DNA from: CAVQBP01 sp963782475
Lineage (GTDB): Bacteria; Bacteroidota; Ignavibacteria; Ignavibacteriales; Ignavibacteriaceae
Length of the DNA stretch: 64,000 bases
NCBI GenBank assembly: GCA_963782475.1
Contig: CAWAJW010000003.1
Span: 434,001-498,000 of the forward strand
Direction: 5' to 3'
A program made the translations under genes and the position numbers. The notes beneath the pieces were generated by a model. That model ran no database searches. It was given only the letters and a program-made list of their open reading frames with translations, and was not told where the DNA came from. Positions 20,807 through 31,131 of this stretch are shown here, piece after piece; the stretch's first letter is position 1; every line of letters starts with the position of its first letter.

Positions 20807-21843
20807 GGCTTCCTGCCGAATGGGAAGAGCATGAAGCGACCTGGATCGGCTGGCCTCATAATAAAGAAGACTGGCCGGCCAAGTTTGCACCCATTCCATG
20901 GGTTTATGCGGAAATAGTAAAATATATTTCACGTGGAGAAAAGGTAAGGATCGTTGTTGAATCGAAAGAGCATAAAGAAAAAGCTGAGAAAGTATTAAAA
21001 TCAGTAAACCTTAGTTTCGAAAATATTGAATTCTATACTTTAAAAACTAACCGCGGATGGACGAGAGATTCCGGACCTATTTTTATAAAAAATGATATTG
21101 ATGGTAAAACCGGAATAGCATCAATTAATTTCAAATTCAACGGATGGGCAAAATATTCCAATTATAAAAAAGATGCGAAGCTGCCGAACTTTATTTCAAA
21201 AAAGTTTAAACTTCCGAATATTCTGCCTGTTCATAACAAAAGAGATGTTGTTCTAGAAGGCGGTTCTATTGATACAAATGGAAAAGGAACCTTAATTACA
21301 ACAGAAGAATGCTTAATGGATGCCAAGCTGCAAGTGAGGAATCCCGGCTTTACAAAAAAAGATTATGAAGAAGTATTCAGAAGATATTTAGGTGTTGCAA
21401 ATGTAATATGGCTTGGACGAGGAATTACCGGCGACGATACACATGGACATGTGGATGATCTGTGCAGGTTTGTTAATGGGAGTAGTGCAGTTCTGGTTAA
21501 GGAAGATGATCCAAAAGATGAAAACTATTCAATATTAAAAGAAAATAAAGAAAGATTAGAAGGGGTTAAACTTGAAAATGGAAGTAAATTAGAAATAATT
21601 TCACTTCCAATGCCTTCACCGGTAATCTTCAAGGGACAGCGTCTTCCTGCAAGTTATGCGAACTTTTATTTTACGAATTATGCAGTTTTAACGCCGACCT
21701 TTAATGATCCGAAAGATAGAATTGCTTTAGGAATATTGTCGGAATTAGTAAAGGACAGGCCTGTAATCGGAATTCATGCAACAGACCTGGTTTGGGGATT
21801 AGGGACGATACACTGCTTAACACATGAGCAGCCGGTTATTTGA
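20803..21843 (+). CDS. aguA: Agmatine deiminase
   Basis: 346 residues of the peptidyl-arginine-deiminase-like family. Landmarks: MRLPAEWEEHEATWIGWPH at the N-terminus, TRDSGPIF, VVLEGGSID, GDDTHGHVDDLCRF, PASYANFYF and the catalytic Cys in GLGTIHCLTHEQP. It converts agmatine to N-carbamoylputrescine and ammonia; aguB, overlapping by ATGA, completes the route to putrescine. An arginine decarboxylase is needed to supply agmatine but is not in the window. Confidence 0.95.
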   Translation: MRLPAEWEEHEATWIGWPHNKEDWPAKFAPIPWVYAEIVKYISRGEKVRIVVESKEHKEKAEKVLKSVNLSFENIEFYTLKTNRGWTRDSGPIFIKNDIDGKTGIASINFKFNGWAKYSNYKKDAKLPNFISKKFKLPNILPVHNKRDVVLEGGSIDTNGKGTLITTEECLMDAKLQVRNPGFTKKDYEEVFRRYLGVANVIWLGRGITGDDTHGHVDDLCRFVNGSSAVLVKEDDPKDENYSILKENKERLEGVKLENGSKLEIISLPMPSPVIFKGQRLPASYANFYFTNYAVLTPTFNDPKDRIALGILSELVKDRPVIGIHATDLVWGLGTIHCLTHEQPVI

Positions 21844-21847
21844 ATTT

Positions 21848-23575
21848 TTATTTTATCTTAAAATTTTCTCTCCAAATTTCAAAAGTAATCCACCATGTTA
21901 AATTATTTGTTAAGGATTTATCACCGCCGTAATAATTTGAAGCAAGATTTGATATTTTATTGTAATCATACAAATCAAACTTTTTCACATCTTGTGAATT
22001 AATTTTATCTAAAACAAAACTTTTTAATCTAATTAATAATTCCGATTGGATATCATCTTTATATATTAATCCCATTTTCCGCTTTAATTTTTGATAAAAC
22101 CGGGTAAAGAAAATATTCGAACTAAATGGATAGATAATTTGATCTTTTACAAGAGGATATTTATCCAGTTTTTTGCCTGAAGAGATTATTTGTAAAAATG
22201 CTTTTCCATTTTTCTTCTCTGAAAATTCCAAACTAAATCCTTTATTAAGAACTGAAGGCTGGATGAAAGGCATAAAGGCAGTACAAATATTATCCAAAAA
22301 TGTTTGACTTGGGCCGCTAATATTTGCTACTTTCGTTTTAATGAAAAAAGTATCCAGCCAGTTTTCAATACCAATTAAACCTGGTTCAGGTAAAATTTCA
22401 AGAATATTTGAGACCTGGTTTATTGCAGAATTTTCAAGCTGATTGACCAGCTCAATCTTTAAAAATATCTGTTTTTTGACCTTTTTAAAAGATTAAAAGA
22501 TCTTTTCGGCATCTTTATTAAGTAAGGCATTCTTCCCGAGAATTAGAAATCTATTTGAAATAAGCTCTTCTGAAAATTTCTCCATAAGCTCCATCGATTA
22601 TTATAAAGCTCTGATTATTTAATTGTTCATAAAAAGGATAATTTAATGTTTCATAAATAGATGCGCTTAAACCAAGCTGAGAAATATTTTCATAACAGAT
22701 TTTTTAATAATAGATCATTATCCGGGAAAGAAACAGTAAAAAATCTATGTCCAATTTTATTCTTTTCTGCTATCTCTTTTGCGGTTTTCCCATCAGCAGT
22801 TTGAAGATTGCCGAATGTATGTGTTCCGAAATCTTCAATATTATTGTTGAATAAAAGCTGCAGTAAAACTCTTGAATCAATTCCACCTGAAAGCCCCAGA
22901 TTAATTTTATTATTTCCGGAATAAGTAATTTTAAAAATTATTTAAAGTATGGATAAACTCTTCCGGTTCACTATCCAGATCAAAATCGGGCATCCAGGGT
23001 GAAATATACTTTTCAAAATTACCGGATGAAATTTTTACAACTCCACCCGGGCTCAGCATGATTACATTTTTTAAAATACTAGCCCATGAAATTTGATGGG
23101 GCAGCATCCAGTTTGTAGACAACTCGTCAATATTAATTTCATTTGTTTTATTAAATTTCGCTATCCAATCAAGTCTTGTTGAGAAAAAATAGTTTGAATT
23201 AACTTTTATAAAATAAATATCTCTTAGCCCAAGCTGGTCATTAAAAAAGGTAATAATATCTTTATTCCATTTTAAACCTGTAAAATGACCATCGATATTC
23301 TTTAAATTAAGTTCCTTTTTTGACAGCAGATTTTCCCAATCCTTTTTTTCCATAATTTTAGGTTTTTGAGAAATTTCCGCAGAAACAGGAAGTCCGCTTA
23401 CAATCCAGCCTGAAGAATCAGGAAGTGAATTCATTACTAAATTCTCTTTCCTGCCGCCATATTCCAGGTACAAATTATCGGTAATAATTTTATTTTTTTG
23501 TCCCAAATTGAGAGAAGAGATATATTCTGTTAGTAATGAATTTTTTTGACCGGTATAACCAATAAAAGATGACAT
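21848..23575 (-). pseudogene. Asparagine-synthase-like protein without the glutaminase Cys, frameshifted
   Basis: N-terminal frame (22931-23575) is a class II glutamine-amidotransferase-like domain (LDWIAKF, MLSPGGVVKI) but starts MSSFIGYTG, so the Cys2 nucleophile of AsnB is absent. After a frame change at about 22935 comes the ATP-pyrophosphatase loop LGLSGGIDSRVLL (near 22880) and HTFGNLQTADG; further frame changes occur between 22720 and 22300, and the end resumes in 21848-22297. Joined length is about 575 residues. Families like this amidate or cyclise small molecules or peptides; without Cys2 it would have to use ammonia. At least three indels, so possibly inactive. Confidence 0.65.
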
Positions 23576-23772
23576 AGATCGTTTAAAGAATTTGTAAAAG
23601 AATATTTTTCCCGCTGCAATATTTTATGAATTTTAATATGATTTGGAAAGAATTATCTTTCTCCTCTGGACAATATAAAAAGAATTGTAATTAATTACTT
23701 AAATTAATTTTCAATTTAATATTTGTAGTTGTAATTTACTATCCTGATTTTTAAGATTGGATCCTGTTTTTT

Positions 23773-25194
23773 ATGAAAAAGAGAAGTGAAAATAATACCG
23801 GGAATATAATTCCTGCAGATATAAAACCACCTTCGGCACCTGAAATAGAAGCTTCGGTTCTTGGCGCAATGATGATAGAAAAAGAGGCTGTTCCGAAAGC
23901 CATCGAGCTATTAACTTCAAACAGCTTTTACTTATCCGAACATAAAAAAATATTTGAAGCAATGGTATCTCTTTTTGAATCGGGGGAACCTATTGATACG
24001 GTCACCTTGTACGATGAAATGAAGAAGAGGGAGCAGCTGGATGAAGTAGGGGGTGCAGTATACTTAAGCAAACTCTCCCAGAATATTTCCTCAGCCGCAA
24101 ATATTGAATACCATGCAAAGATTATCCTTGAAAAAGAAATATTAAGAGGATTAATTACCAGCTCGCACGAAATTGCAAAAGCAGCATACGAAGGGACAGA
24201 AGATGCATTCGATATCCTGGACGAAGCAGAAAGAAAAATTTTTGAAATAACAGAATCACATCTAAAAAAATCATTTCTCGGGATGGATAGAGCGGTAAGA
24301 GATGCGCTTGAATATATTGAAGCCATCCATTCGAAAACAAACCAGAAATTTTCAGTACCGACCGGTTTTTATGAACTTGATGAAATGCTGGGCGGCTTTC
24401 AAAAATCTGACCTGGTAATTATTGCGGCCAGGCCTTCGATGGGAAAAACGGCATTCGCTTTAACGCTGGCGCGGAATGCTGCAATAGAACATAAAATCCC
24501 TGTAGGTATTTTCAGCCTGGAAATGTCGACAATGCAATTGGTAATCAGGATGCTTTGTGCGGAAGGAAGGCTGAACGCTCACCTTGTCAGGACGGGAAAG
24601 CTTCCGACTTCAGAAGGTGTTAAGTTAAGTAAAAACGCTCATAAGCTTATAGAATCTCCAATATTTGTTGATGATTCTCCTGCCCAGACTGTTCTAGAAA
24701 TAAGAGCTAAAGCCAGAAGATTAAAGGTAGAGAAAAATATTGGAATGGTAATAATCGATTACCTTCAATTAATGCAGGGTCCGGCGAAGGTAGAGAGCAG
24801 AGAAAGAGAAATATCGCATATTTCCCGTTCATTAAAGTCTTTAGCAAAGGAATTGAATATACCTGTTCTGGCACTGGCACAGCTAAACCGTGCAGTTGAA
24901 ACCAGGACAGATAAGAGGCCGCAGCTTTCGGATTTGCGCGAATCCGGTTCTATTGAACAGGATGCCGATGTGGTTATATTCTTAAACAGGCCTGAATATT
25001 ATGGTATGATGAAAGATGAAAATGGTAATTCTCTTGAAGGAGTTGCGGAAATTATAGTTGGAAAGCAAAGGAACGGTCCGATAGGTGATGTTAAGTTAGC
25101 ATTTATCAAGGAATATGCAAGGTTTGAAAATCTTGCTCACGCAAGGCAGCTTGAAGAATATACCGAGGTTGCAACCGATGAAGATATTATATAA
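23773..25194 (+). CDS. dnaB: Replicative DNA helicase
   Basis: 473 residues, complete. The N-terminal primase-interacting domain (PPSAPEIEASVLGAMMIEKEA) is followed by the RecA-like motor: Walker A AARPSMGKTAFAL, FSLEMSTMQL, Walker B VIIDYLQLM, LAQLNRAVE and DLRESGSIEQDADVV. It unwinds DNA at the replication fork as a hexamer. Its reading frame is intact. ATG 23773 is the first start, close behind the divergent asparagine-synthase-like gene. Confidence 0.97.
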   Translation: MKKRSENNTGNIIPADIKPPSAPEIEASVLGAMMIEKEAVPKAIELLTSNSFYLSEHKKIFEAMVSLFESGEPIDTVTLYDEMKKREQLDEVGGAVYLSKLSQNISSAANIEYHAKIILEKEILRGLITSSHEIAKAAYEGTEDAFDILDEAERKIFEITESHLKKSFLGMDRAVRDALEYIEAIHSKTNQKFSVPTGFYELDEMLGGFQKSDLVIIAARPSMGKTAFALTLARNAAIEHKIPVGIFSLEMSTMQLVIRMLCAEGRLNAHLVRTGKLPTSEGVKLSKNAHKLIESPIFVDDSPAQTVLEIRAKARRLKVEKNIGMVIIDYLQLMQGPAKVESREREISHISRSLKSLAKELNIPVLALAQLNRAVETRTDKRPQLSDLRESGSIEQDADVVIFLNRPEYYGMMKDENGNSLEGVAEIIVGKQRNGPIGDVKLAFIKEYARFENLAHARQLEEYTEVATDEDII

Positions 25195-25310
25195 AGTGAT
25201 AATAAGATAAAAGATAACAAGATAAAAGATCACAAGTAAAAAGAAAAGTATAATCAAGATAAAAGTAAAAGTAAAAAGATACAAGAAGACAGGAAAGGAT
25301 TAGACCAATA
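25195..25310. repeat. Low-complexity GATAAAAG-type tract
   Basis: A run of degenerate AAGATAAAAG/AAAGTAAAAAG words directly after dnaB; the same words recur at about 29172-29206. It looks like expanded simple sequence rather than a gene. Confidence 0.5.
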
Positions 25311-25320
25311 AGTGAAGACG

Positions 25321-26168
25321 ATGTTTAAAGTTATTTTTCTATTATTAATAATTCCTTTCTTTTAAAAGCTCAGATTTTTTCCAATGAAGATGTTTTAATC
25401 TGCAAAGAAAAGTTTAAACTCGCTCTTAAGCAAAATTTAAAGGATAAACCAATCGGCGATATTATTACTGAGATAGGGAAAAGTTTTTTAGGTACGGATT
25501 ATGCCGCTCATACTTTAGAAAAAGGGGATAAGGAAGCTTTAGTAATAAATTTGACCGGGCTGGATTGCACTACTTTCCTGGAAAATGCGGTTGTATTTGC
25601 AAGGTGTATAAAAGAAGATGAAACCTCATTTAAAGATTATCAAAGAGAACTTCAAAACATCAGGTATAGAGACGGTATAATTAATGGTTATCCTTCAAGG
25701 CTGAATTATTTTTCCGATTGGATATACTATAATGAAAAAAAAGGAATAATCGAGGATGTTACAAAAAAGATCGGCGGAGAGCAGATTATTTTTAATGTTA
25801 ACTTTATGTCAAAACATCCGAATTTATATGCAAGTTTAAAAAGCAATCCTGAATTTATACCGGTAATCCGTAACCAGGAAAAAGAGATAGCTGAAAGGGT
25901 ATATTATTATATACCTAAAGCTAGAGTCTCTGCGATAGAAAATAAAATTCAGGATGGCGATTTAATCGCATTTACTTCCAATGTAAAAGGACTTGATATC
26001 AACCATGTAGGAATAGCAGTAAGATTGAACGACAATAAGATTCATTTATTAAATGCTCCCAACGTAGGATATAAGGTTCAAATTTCAAAAACACCTCTTT
26101 CCGACTATTTGGTTAAGGAGAGGAAAGACAGCGGTATAATTGTATTGCGGGGAGCTGATCCAATGTAA
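25321..26168 (+). pseudogene. DUF1460 family cell-wall amidase-like protein, frameshift in signal peptide
   Basis: The start ATG 25321 opens a signal peptide (MFKVIFLLLIIPFF) that hits TAA after 14 codons; a one-base shift in the CTTTTAAAAG run restores KAQIFSNEDV and then the DUF1460 domain: IGKSFLGTDYAAHTLEKG, NLTGLDCTTFLENAV (predicted Cys nucleophile, NlpC/P60-like fold), INHVGIAVR with the His, and HLLNAPNVGYKV. Relatives are N-acetylmuramoyl-L-alanine amidase-like enzymes of the periplasm. About 282 residues if repaired. One homopolymer indel only, so sequencing error is plausible. Confidence 0.8.
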
Positions 26169-26212
26169 TAGCGGAATATTAAGCTAATTTATTTTTGTTC
26201 TTTTTTACTATT

Positions 26213-27064
26213 TCATTCAACCAGGCTGAGCAGCACCTTAATATTTTCAACATCTTCTAATTGTTCTTTACCTTTCGGCGTTTCAAGAATTTTAGGCACT
26301 CTTTCCAGGCGTCTATCATTCATAATATTTTTAAATCCATTAAGACCGATAAATCCTTTACCGATATGTTCGTGCCGGTCGACCCTGCTCCCTAATTCTT
26401 TTTTGCTGTCATTCATATGGAAGCATTTTAATTTATCAAGCCCGATTATATCATCAAATTCCTTCATAGTCTTTTCATAGGCCAGGGGAGCTCTAAAATC
26501 ATAGCCTGCAGCAAAAATATGTGCAGTATCAATACAGACAGAGATTCTTTCCTTTTGTTCGACAAGATCAATTATTTTTCTTATCTGTTCAAATTTATAT
26601 CCAACTGCCGAACCTTGTCCAGCAGTAACTTCAAGCATACTGCTTGTTTTAAAATTTTTGGTTTTTTCATGAACAATATTCAGAGATTCTGCAATTAATT
26701 TAATCCCCTCTTCTATTCCAGCGCCGCCGTGAGCGCCGGGATGAAAATTCAGATAAGGAATTCCAAGCTGTTCGCATCTAATTAATTCATCAAGAAAAGC
26801 TGCCCTTGATTTCTCCAGAAGCTCTTCACTTAACGAGCATAAATTAATTAAATAAGAATCGTGAACAACGGTAAACCTAATACCGGAAGCGCTTAATTTA
26901 GTTTTGAACTCATTAATAACTTCTTCGGTGAAAGGTTTAGCAGCCCACCTGTTATTATTTTTACTGAATATCTGCATAGCAGAAAAATTCAATTTTTCTG
27001 CAAGTGCTACAGAATTTGCTAAGCCGCCGGATGTTGATGTATGTGCCCCAATCAAATGATTCAA
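26213..27064 (-). CDS. nfo: Endonuclease IV (AP endonuclease)
   Basis: 283 residues with the tri-zinc site spread as in Nfo: GAHTSTSGG, HDSYLINL, NFHPGAH, LEVTAGQGSAVGY, CIDTAHIFAAGYDF, FHMNDSKKELGSRVDRHEHIGKG and the terminal PKILETPK Glu. It cleaves 5' of abasic sites in base excision repair. Complete, intact frame; convergent with the DUF1460 gene. Confidence 0.97.
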   Translation of the reverse strand: MNHLIGAHTSTSGGLANSVALAEKLNFSAMQIFSKNNNRWAAKPFTEEVINEFKTKLSASGIRFTVVHDSYLINLCSLSEELLEKSRAAFLDELIRCEQLGIPYLNFHPGAHGGAGIEEGIKLIAESLNIVHEKTKNFKTSSMLEVTAGQGSAVGYKFEQIRKIIDLVEQKERISVCIDTAHIFAAGYDFRAPLAYEKTMKEFDDIIGLDKLKCFHMNDSKKELGSRVDRHEHIGKGFIGLNGFKNIMNDRRLERVPKILETPKGKEQLEDVENIKVLLSLVE

Positions 27065-27266
27065 TGTCTGCCTCTTTTTTATTGAAAGATTAATTGAGCG
27101 TTATGAAAACTAAACAATTTATTTTACAAAATGCAAAAAAATATAAAGTTAGAAAATTTTCTTTTAGGATAACACTTTTTAAGTTAAATTTAAATAAATA
27201 TTTTTAATATTTTAAATGATTCAAGAAGTATTTTACCTTTCGCCATAAAAAATAAAAGGAATCTAA

Positions 27267-28589
27267 ATGAGGAGCCTTATTTATTTTTCAATTCTTTTTG
27301 CATTGATAAACATTTGTAATTTCAGTCAGAGTAAAAAAGTATACTGGGCAGATATTAATAGTGAAATAGACCTGGGCCTTTCACCTTATATAAGCCGGGT
27401 TGTATCGGAGGCAAATCAAGCGGGAGCAGAGGCAATCATTTTTAGAATAAATACCTTTGGAGGCAGGTTAGATGCTGCTACTCAGATAAAAGATGCAATA
27501 CTTTCGAGCAAGATCTTAACGATTGCTTTTGTTAATAATAGAGCGATATCTGCTGGAGCATTAATTGCATTATCGTGCAATAAAATAGCTATGGCTCCTG
27601 GAAGCTCTATTGGTGCGGCGACTGTTGTAAATCAATCCGGAGAAAAACAAAGTGAGAAATACCAATCATACATGAGAGGTGAGATGCGTTCCACCGCTGA
27701 AAAGAACGGAAGAAGGGAAGATATTGCCCAGGGTATGGTTGATGAAAGGGTTATAATAAAAGGTCTGGTAGACAGCACTCAATTGGTTACTCTGACGGAT
27801 GAAGAAGCAAGAAAGTACGGTATTGCTGATACTATTGTAACTGATAAAGAAGAACTGCTGAAAGCATTTAATCTTGAGAATGCCCAGGTAATAACTGTTA
27901 CCCAGAATTGGGCGGAAGATGTAGTTAAGTTTTTAAACAACCCTATAGTTTCTTCAATATTAATACTAATTGGATTTTTTGGTGTAATTGCAGAGATTAA
28001 AACTCCCGGATGGGGACTTCCGGGCACAGCAGGTGTAATTGCTTTATTATTATTTTTTGGTTCTTCATATATTTTGCAGCTTGCTTCAATACTTGATATA
28101 GTGCTTTTTATAGCGGGGATTGTTCTTCTTGCTCTGGAGATTTTTGTTATTCCTGGTTTCGGCATAACAGGAATAAGCGGTATACTATTGATCTTATTAT
28201 CAATATTTTTAGCATTAACTCCTAACGGTCCATTCTTTAATTATCAAAATATATCTATAGCAATAGTGCAGCTTACCGGCGCATTGGTCGGAGCCTTAAT
28301 ACTTATATTTTTACTTGCAAAATTTCTCCCCACAACAAGTGCATTCAACAGACTGATATTAGCAGACGAAGAGAAGGCTGATCAGGGATTTGTTTCCTAT
28401 CCTTCCGAGAAAGAGCTCCTGGGGGCAGAGGGAACAGCTTTAACAACTCTAAGGCCGGCAGGTTCGGCGGAGATTAACGGAAAAAGAGTAGATGTGGTTG
28501 CCGATTGGGAATATATCGAAAGAGGGAAAAAAATTAAAGTTCTAAGAGTTGAAGGAATAAAGGTAGTGGTTAAGGAAGTAAAGGAATAG
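27267..28589 (+). CDS. nfeD: NfeD-family membrane serine protease
   Basis: 440 residues: a signal peptide, a ClpP-like protease domain (FRINTFGGRLDAATQIKDAI, NNRAISAGALIALSCNKIAMAPGSSIGAA with the active Ser in ISAGA, and SEKYQSYMRGEMRSTAEKNGR around the Lys), then four to five membrane helices (SILILIGFFGVIAEI, IVLFIAGIVLLALEIFVIPGFGI, LTGALVGALILIFLL), and a C-terminal soluble OB-fold (ALTTLRPAGSAEINGKRVDVV). This is the long NfeD type, often paired with a stomatin homologue, which is not seen next to it here. Confidence 0.93.
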   Translation: MRSLIYFSILFALINICNFSQSKKVYWADINSEIDLGLSPYISRVVSEANQAGAEAIIFRINTFGGRLDAATQIKDAILSSKILTIAFVNNRAISAGALIALSCNKIAMAPGSSIGAATVVNQSGEKQSEKYQSYMRGEMRSTAEKNGRREDIAQGMVDERVIIKGLVDSTQLVTLTDEEARKYGIADTIVTDKEELLKAFNLENAQVITVTQNWAEDVVKFLNNPIVSSILILIGFFGVIAEIKTPGWGLPGTAGVIALLLFFGSSYILQLASILDIVLFIAGIVLLALEIFVIPGFGITGISGILLILLSIFLALTPNGPFFNYQNISIAIVQLTGALVGALILIFLLAKFLPTTSAFNRLILADEEKADQGFVSYPSEKELLGAEGTALTTLRPAGSAEINGKRVDVVADWEYIERGKKIKVLRVEGIKVVVKEVKE

Positions 28590-28664
28590 GGAAATAATGC
28601 AGTTAACAATTAACAATTGATAATTAACAATTAAAGGCGGAGAGGGTATTGGCAATTAAAAATT

Positions 28665-29051
28665 TTAGCTGTGATTTACTTTGCCCGGAAAATTAGATAA
28701 GCTGTTAATTAAAACCTTTAGAGTTTGTTCTTCAAAAGGTTTTTTTATTATACCTACCGGATTCATTTCTTCAGCAAGCCTGAAATTTTCAGGATTCGAA
28801 AATGCAGATATAAAAATAAATGGTATTTTCTTTTGCTTTAATTTTTCAGCTACATCAATTCCAGAAATATTATCGGCTAATTTAATATCCAGCAAAGCAA
28901 TGGAAACGGGTTCATTCTCGATAAAATTAATTGCATTCCCGCCTTTACTAAATATAGTTATTCTTGAATAACCGTAGTTCATAAGAATTTGCTTCAAATC
29001 CAACGCAGTGATGGATTGATCTTCCACAATTAAAGCATTTCCATATAACAA
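28665..29051 (-). CDS. Stand-alone response regulator receiver domain
   Basis: 128 residues, a single CheY-like receiver: acidic pair in LIVEDQS, phospho-acceptor Asp in ALLDIKLAD, Ser/Thr switch in FIFISAFSN and Lys in IIKKPFEEQTL. No output domain. Only a TTG (29051) is available as start in this frame, with a weak ribosome-binding site, so the true start could be a little different. It may serve a histidine kinase elsewhere; no kinase is near. Confidence 0.85.
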   Translation of the reverse strand: MLYGNALIVEDQSITALDLKQILMNYGYSRITIFSKGGNAINFIENEPVSIALLDIKLADNISGIDVAEKLKQKKIPFIFISAFSNPENFRLAEEMNPVGIIKKPFEEQTLKVLINSLSNFPGKVNHS

Positions 29052-29644
29052 AAAAATTAGTCCCGCTTATTTATTATAGTATATCTTAGGAAGGGGCTAA
29101 GAATAAAGCAAAAATAACTATTTTTTTATTAAATCATATGTGATGGAAGTCAGAGGCTTTACGAATTAATTGTAAGATACAAGATAAAAGTAAAAAGATA
29201 AAAGTGCGGGTAGGCTGTATTCCAATTAGGTCGAGTAATTTATTTCGGATAAGTTTGTCCGGAATGAGACAATTTTAGATTCATTAAAATTACTGTTGCA
29301 AAATTCATATTTTAAATTTAGTTTGAATGCAACATAATATTTTGTGGGGAAAAAGGGAACCTTTCTACAATGCAATATCACCCCAAATCTTTGATGTGTC
29401 TCAAGAAGCGAAGCTATATCCAACGGTCATATTAAAATGGCATATAGCAATTATTAAGCAGACTTTCCAGGATTGCATATTTTCTTATTTCACTTCTAAT
29501 AAAAACTTAATCCAATTTGTCTTTATTGTAATTAATGGATTCGCATATTAGTTTTTCATGGAAAATAAAAAACAAGATTATATTTGCTTGCCTATAATAG
29601 AAAATAGAATTATTTTGAAAAGAAACTAAAAATTTTTTCGGGGA
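29052..29644. other. Backbone/integron junction, no gene seen
   Basis: About 590 bases between the response regulator and the integrase. Short open frames on both strands have no domain and no start signal. A GATAAAAG-type simple tract lies at about 29172-29206. The integrase promoter must be here; a TATAAT at 29593-29598 is the only box I can point to, without a convincing -35. Confidence 0.4.
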
Positions 29645-30652
29645 ATGGAACCAGATAAAACCAACAAAAATAGCACAGCAAACAATCCGATACCGAAAAT
29701 AAAACTTTTAGACCAGGTAAGAACAATAATCAGAGTTCACCATTACAGTAAAAGGACTGAAGAAGCATATATTAAATGGATAAAGGAGTTTATTACTTTT
29801 CCATAATAAGAAACATCCCTCTATGATGGGCGCAAATGAAATAAGCAGATATATAAATTATTTGGCAATAAAACGAAATGTTTCAGCTTCAACTCAGAAC
29901 TTGGCCTTATGTTCGATAATATTTCTTTATAAACAAGTATTGAATAAGGAAATTAATGAAATTGATTTAATCCGAGCCAAAAAGCCCAGAAAACTTCCTG
30001 TGGTTTTTACACGTAAAGAAGTCAAAGCAGTTATAATGCAATTAACCGGAATAAATTTGATAATGGCAAACCTTTTATACGGCTGCGGATTGAGACTAAT
30101 GGAATGTGTCCGTCTACGGGTAAAAGATATAGAGTTTGAATATAACCAGGTTATAGTGAGAGACGGTAAAGGGAAGGAAAGACAGGATAACTATTTTCCC
30201 TTCAATTATAAAAGAAAAATTAAAGCAACATTTACTAAAAGTAGAAAAACTTCATAAAAAGGATATTCAGAATGGAAACGGTTCTGTTTATCTTCCGTAT
30301 GCATTAGATAAAAAATATCCTAATGCAGGTAAGGAATTCGGGTGGCAATATGTATTCCCGTCATCTCAGATATCTATTGATGAAAGGACAGGGAAAAAGG
30401 GAAGGCATCATATTGATGAAAATGTTCTTCAAAGAGTAGTAAAAACTGCAATCCAAAAAGCGAATATAAAGAAAACCGGGGAGCTGCCATACATTTCGTC
30501 ATTCTTTTGCAACCCATCTTTTAGAAGACGGTTATGACATACGTACGGTTCAGGAATTACTTGGACATGAAAATGTAAATACAACAATGATATATACTCA
30601 TGTTATGAGAAAGGGAGGGTTTGGTGTGAAGAGTCCTGCAGATAACCTTTAA
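29645..30652 (+). pseudogene. intI: Integron integrase, three frameshifts, catalytic residues intact
   Basis: Reading across frames gives an IntI of about 335 residues. N-terminus: KLLDQVRTIIRVHHYSKRTEEAY; then SASTQNLALCSIIFLYKQVL; catalytic Arg in YGCGLRLMECVRLR; the IntI-specific insert with YVFPSSQISIDERTGKKGRHH and HIDENVLQRVVKTAIQKA; HTFRHSFATHLLEDGYDIRT with HxxR; LLGHENVNTTMIYTHVMRKG with the last His and Tyr nucleophile; end FGVKSPADNL. The insert and the GxGVxSPxD end separate it from XerC/D. Frame changes: extra T near 29800, one base near 30177-30190, one near 30490. It points toward the cassettes, the reverse of the usual layout. Confidence 0.9.
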
Positions 30653-30756
30653 TGCACTGCTTGTTGTTTGTAGTTTGTTGTATGATTATAGTTCCGAATG
30701 TTGAGCGGAGAATTTAGTTTTATAGTAATAATAAATTTAATTTAAATTAAATTAAA

Positions 30757-31116
30757 ATGACGATAAAAAGAACCTTACGTCCGGATCAGCCGGGAGCAAA
30801 AGGATGGAAGAAGAAGTACGGTGAAAGCTTAATATGTGTAAGGTACCGATATGATGAGATAAAGAATAAAAAATTTACGACCGTCGAAATAGTGGTGGAT
30901 GAAAAAGGCTGGGAAAAAAGAACAGACAAAATCCCAATGAATAAAATTATGCCGATAATTATAATGTACAATGAGATTGAAATATCGAATTTAGTAAAAA
31001 ATGCAGGGGGACGCTGGAATATAAATGAAAAGGTATGGGAATTACCTTATGGAGAGATATTATCATTAGGTTTAGAGGATCGGATAGTTGTAGAAAAAGT
31101 AGGGAAGGATGAATAA
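30757..31116 (+). CDS. Conserved hypothetical protein between intI and the array
   Basis: 119 residues, intact. RTLRPDQPGAKGWKKKYGESLICVRYRYDE at the N-terminus (a short stretch rich in Lys/Arg) and a C-terminal AGGRWNINEKVWELPY block. I recognise it only as a type of small conserved protein seen in varied bacteria; no function can be assigned. The basic N-terminus would allow nucleic-acid binding, which is inference. It lies between integrase and attI, about 100 bases behind intI and in the same direction. Confidence 0.7.
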   Translation: MTIKRTLRPDQPGAKGWKKKYGESLICVRYRYDEIKNKKFTTVEIVVDEKGWEKRTDKIPMNKIMPIIIMYNEIEISNLVKNAGGRWNINEKVWELPYGEILSLGLEDRIVVEKVGKDE

Positions 31117-31131
31117 ATTCAAGTATTAAAT

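Noticed and set aside
29226..29551. Small open frames on both strands ahead of intI
   Set aside because: They overlap each other, have no ribosome-binding site, no domain and ordinary AT-rich intergenic composition.
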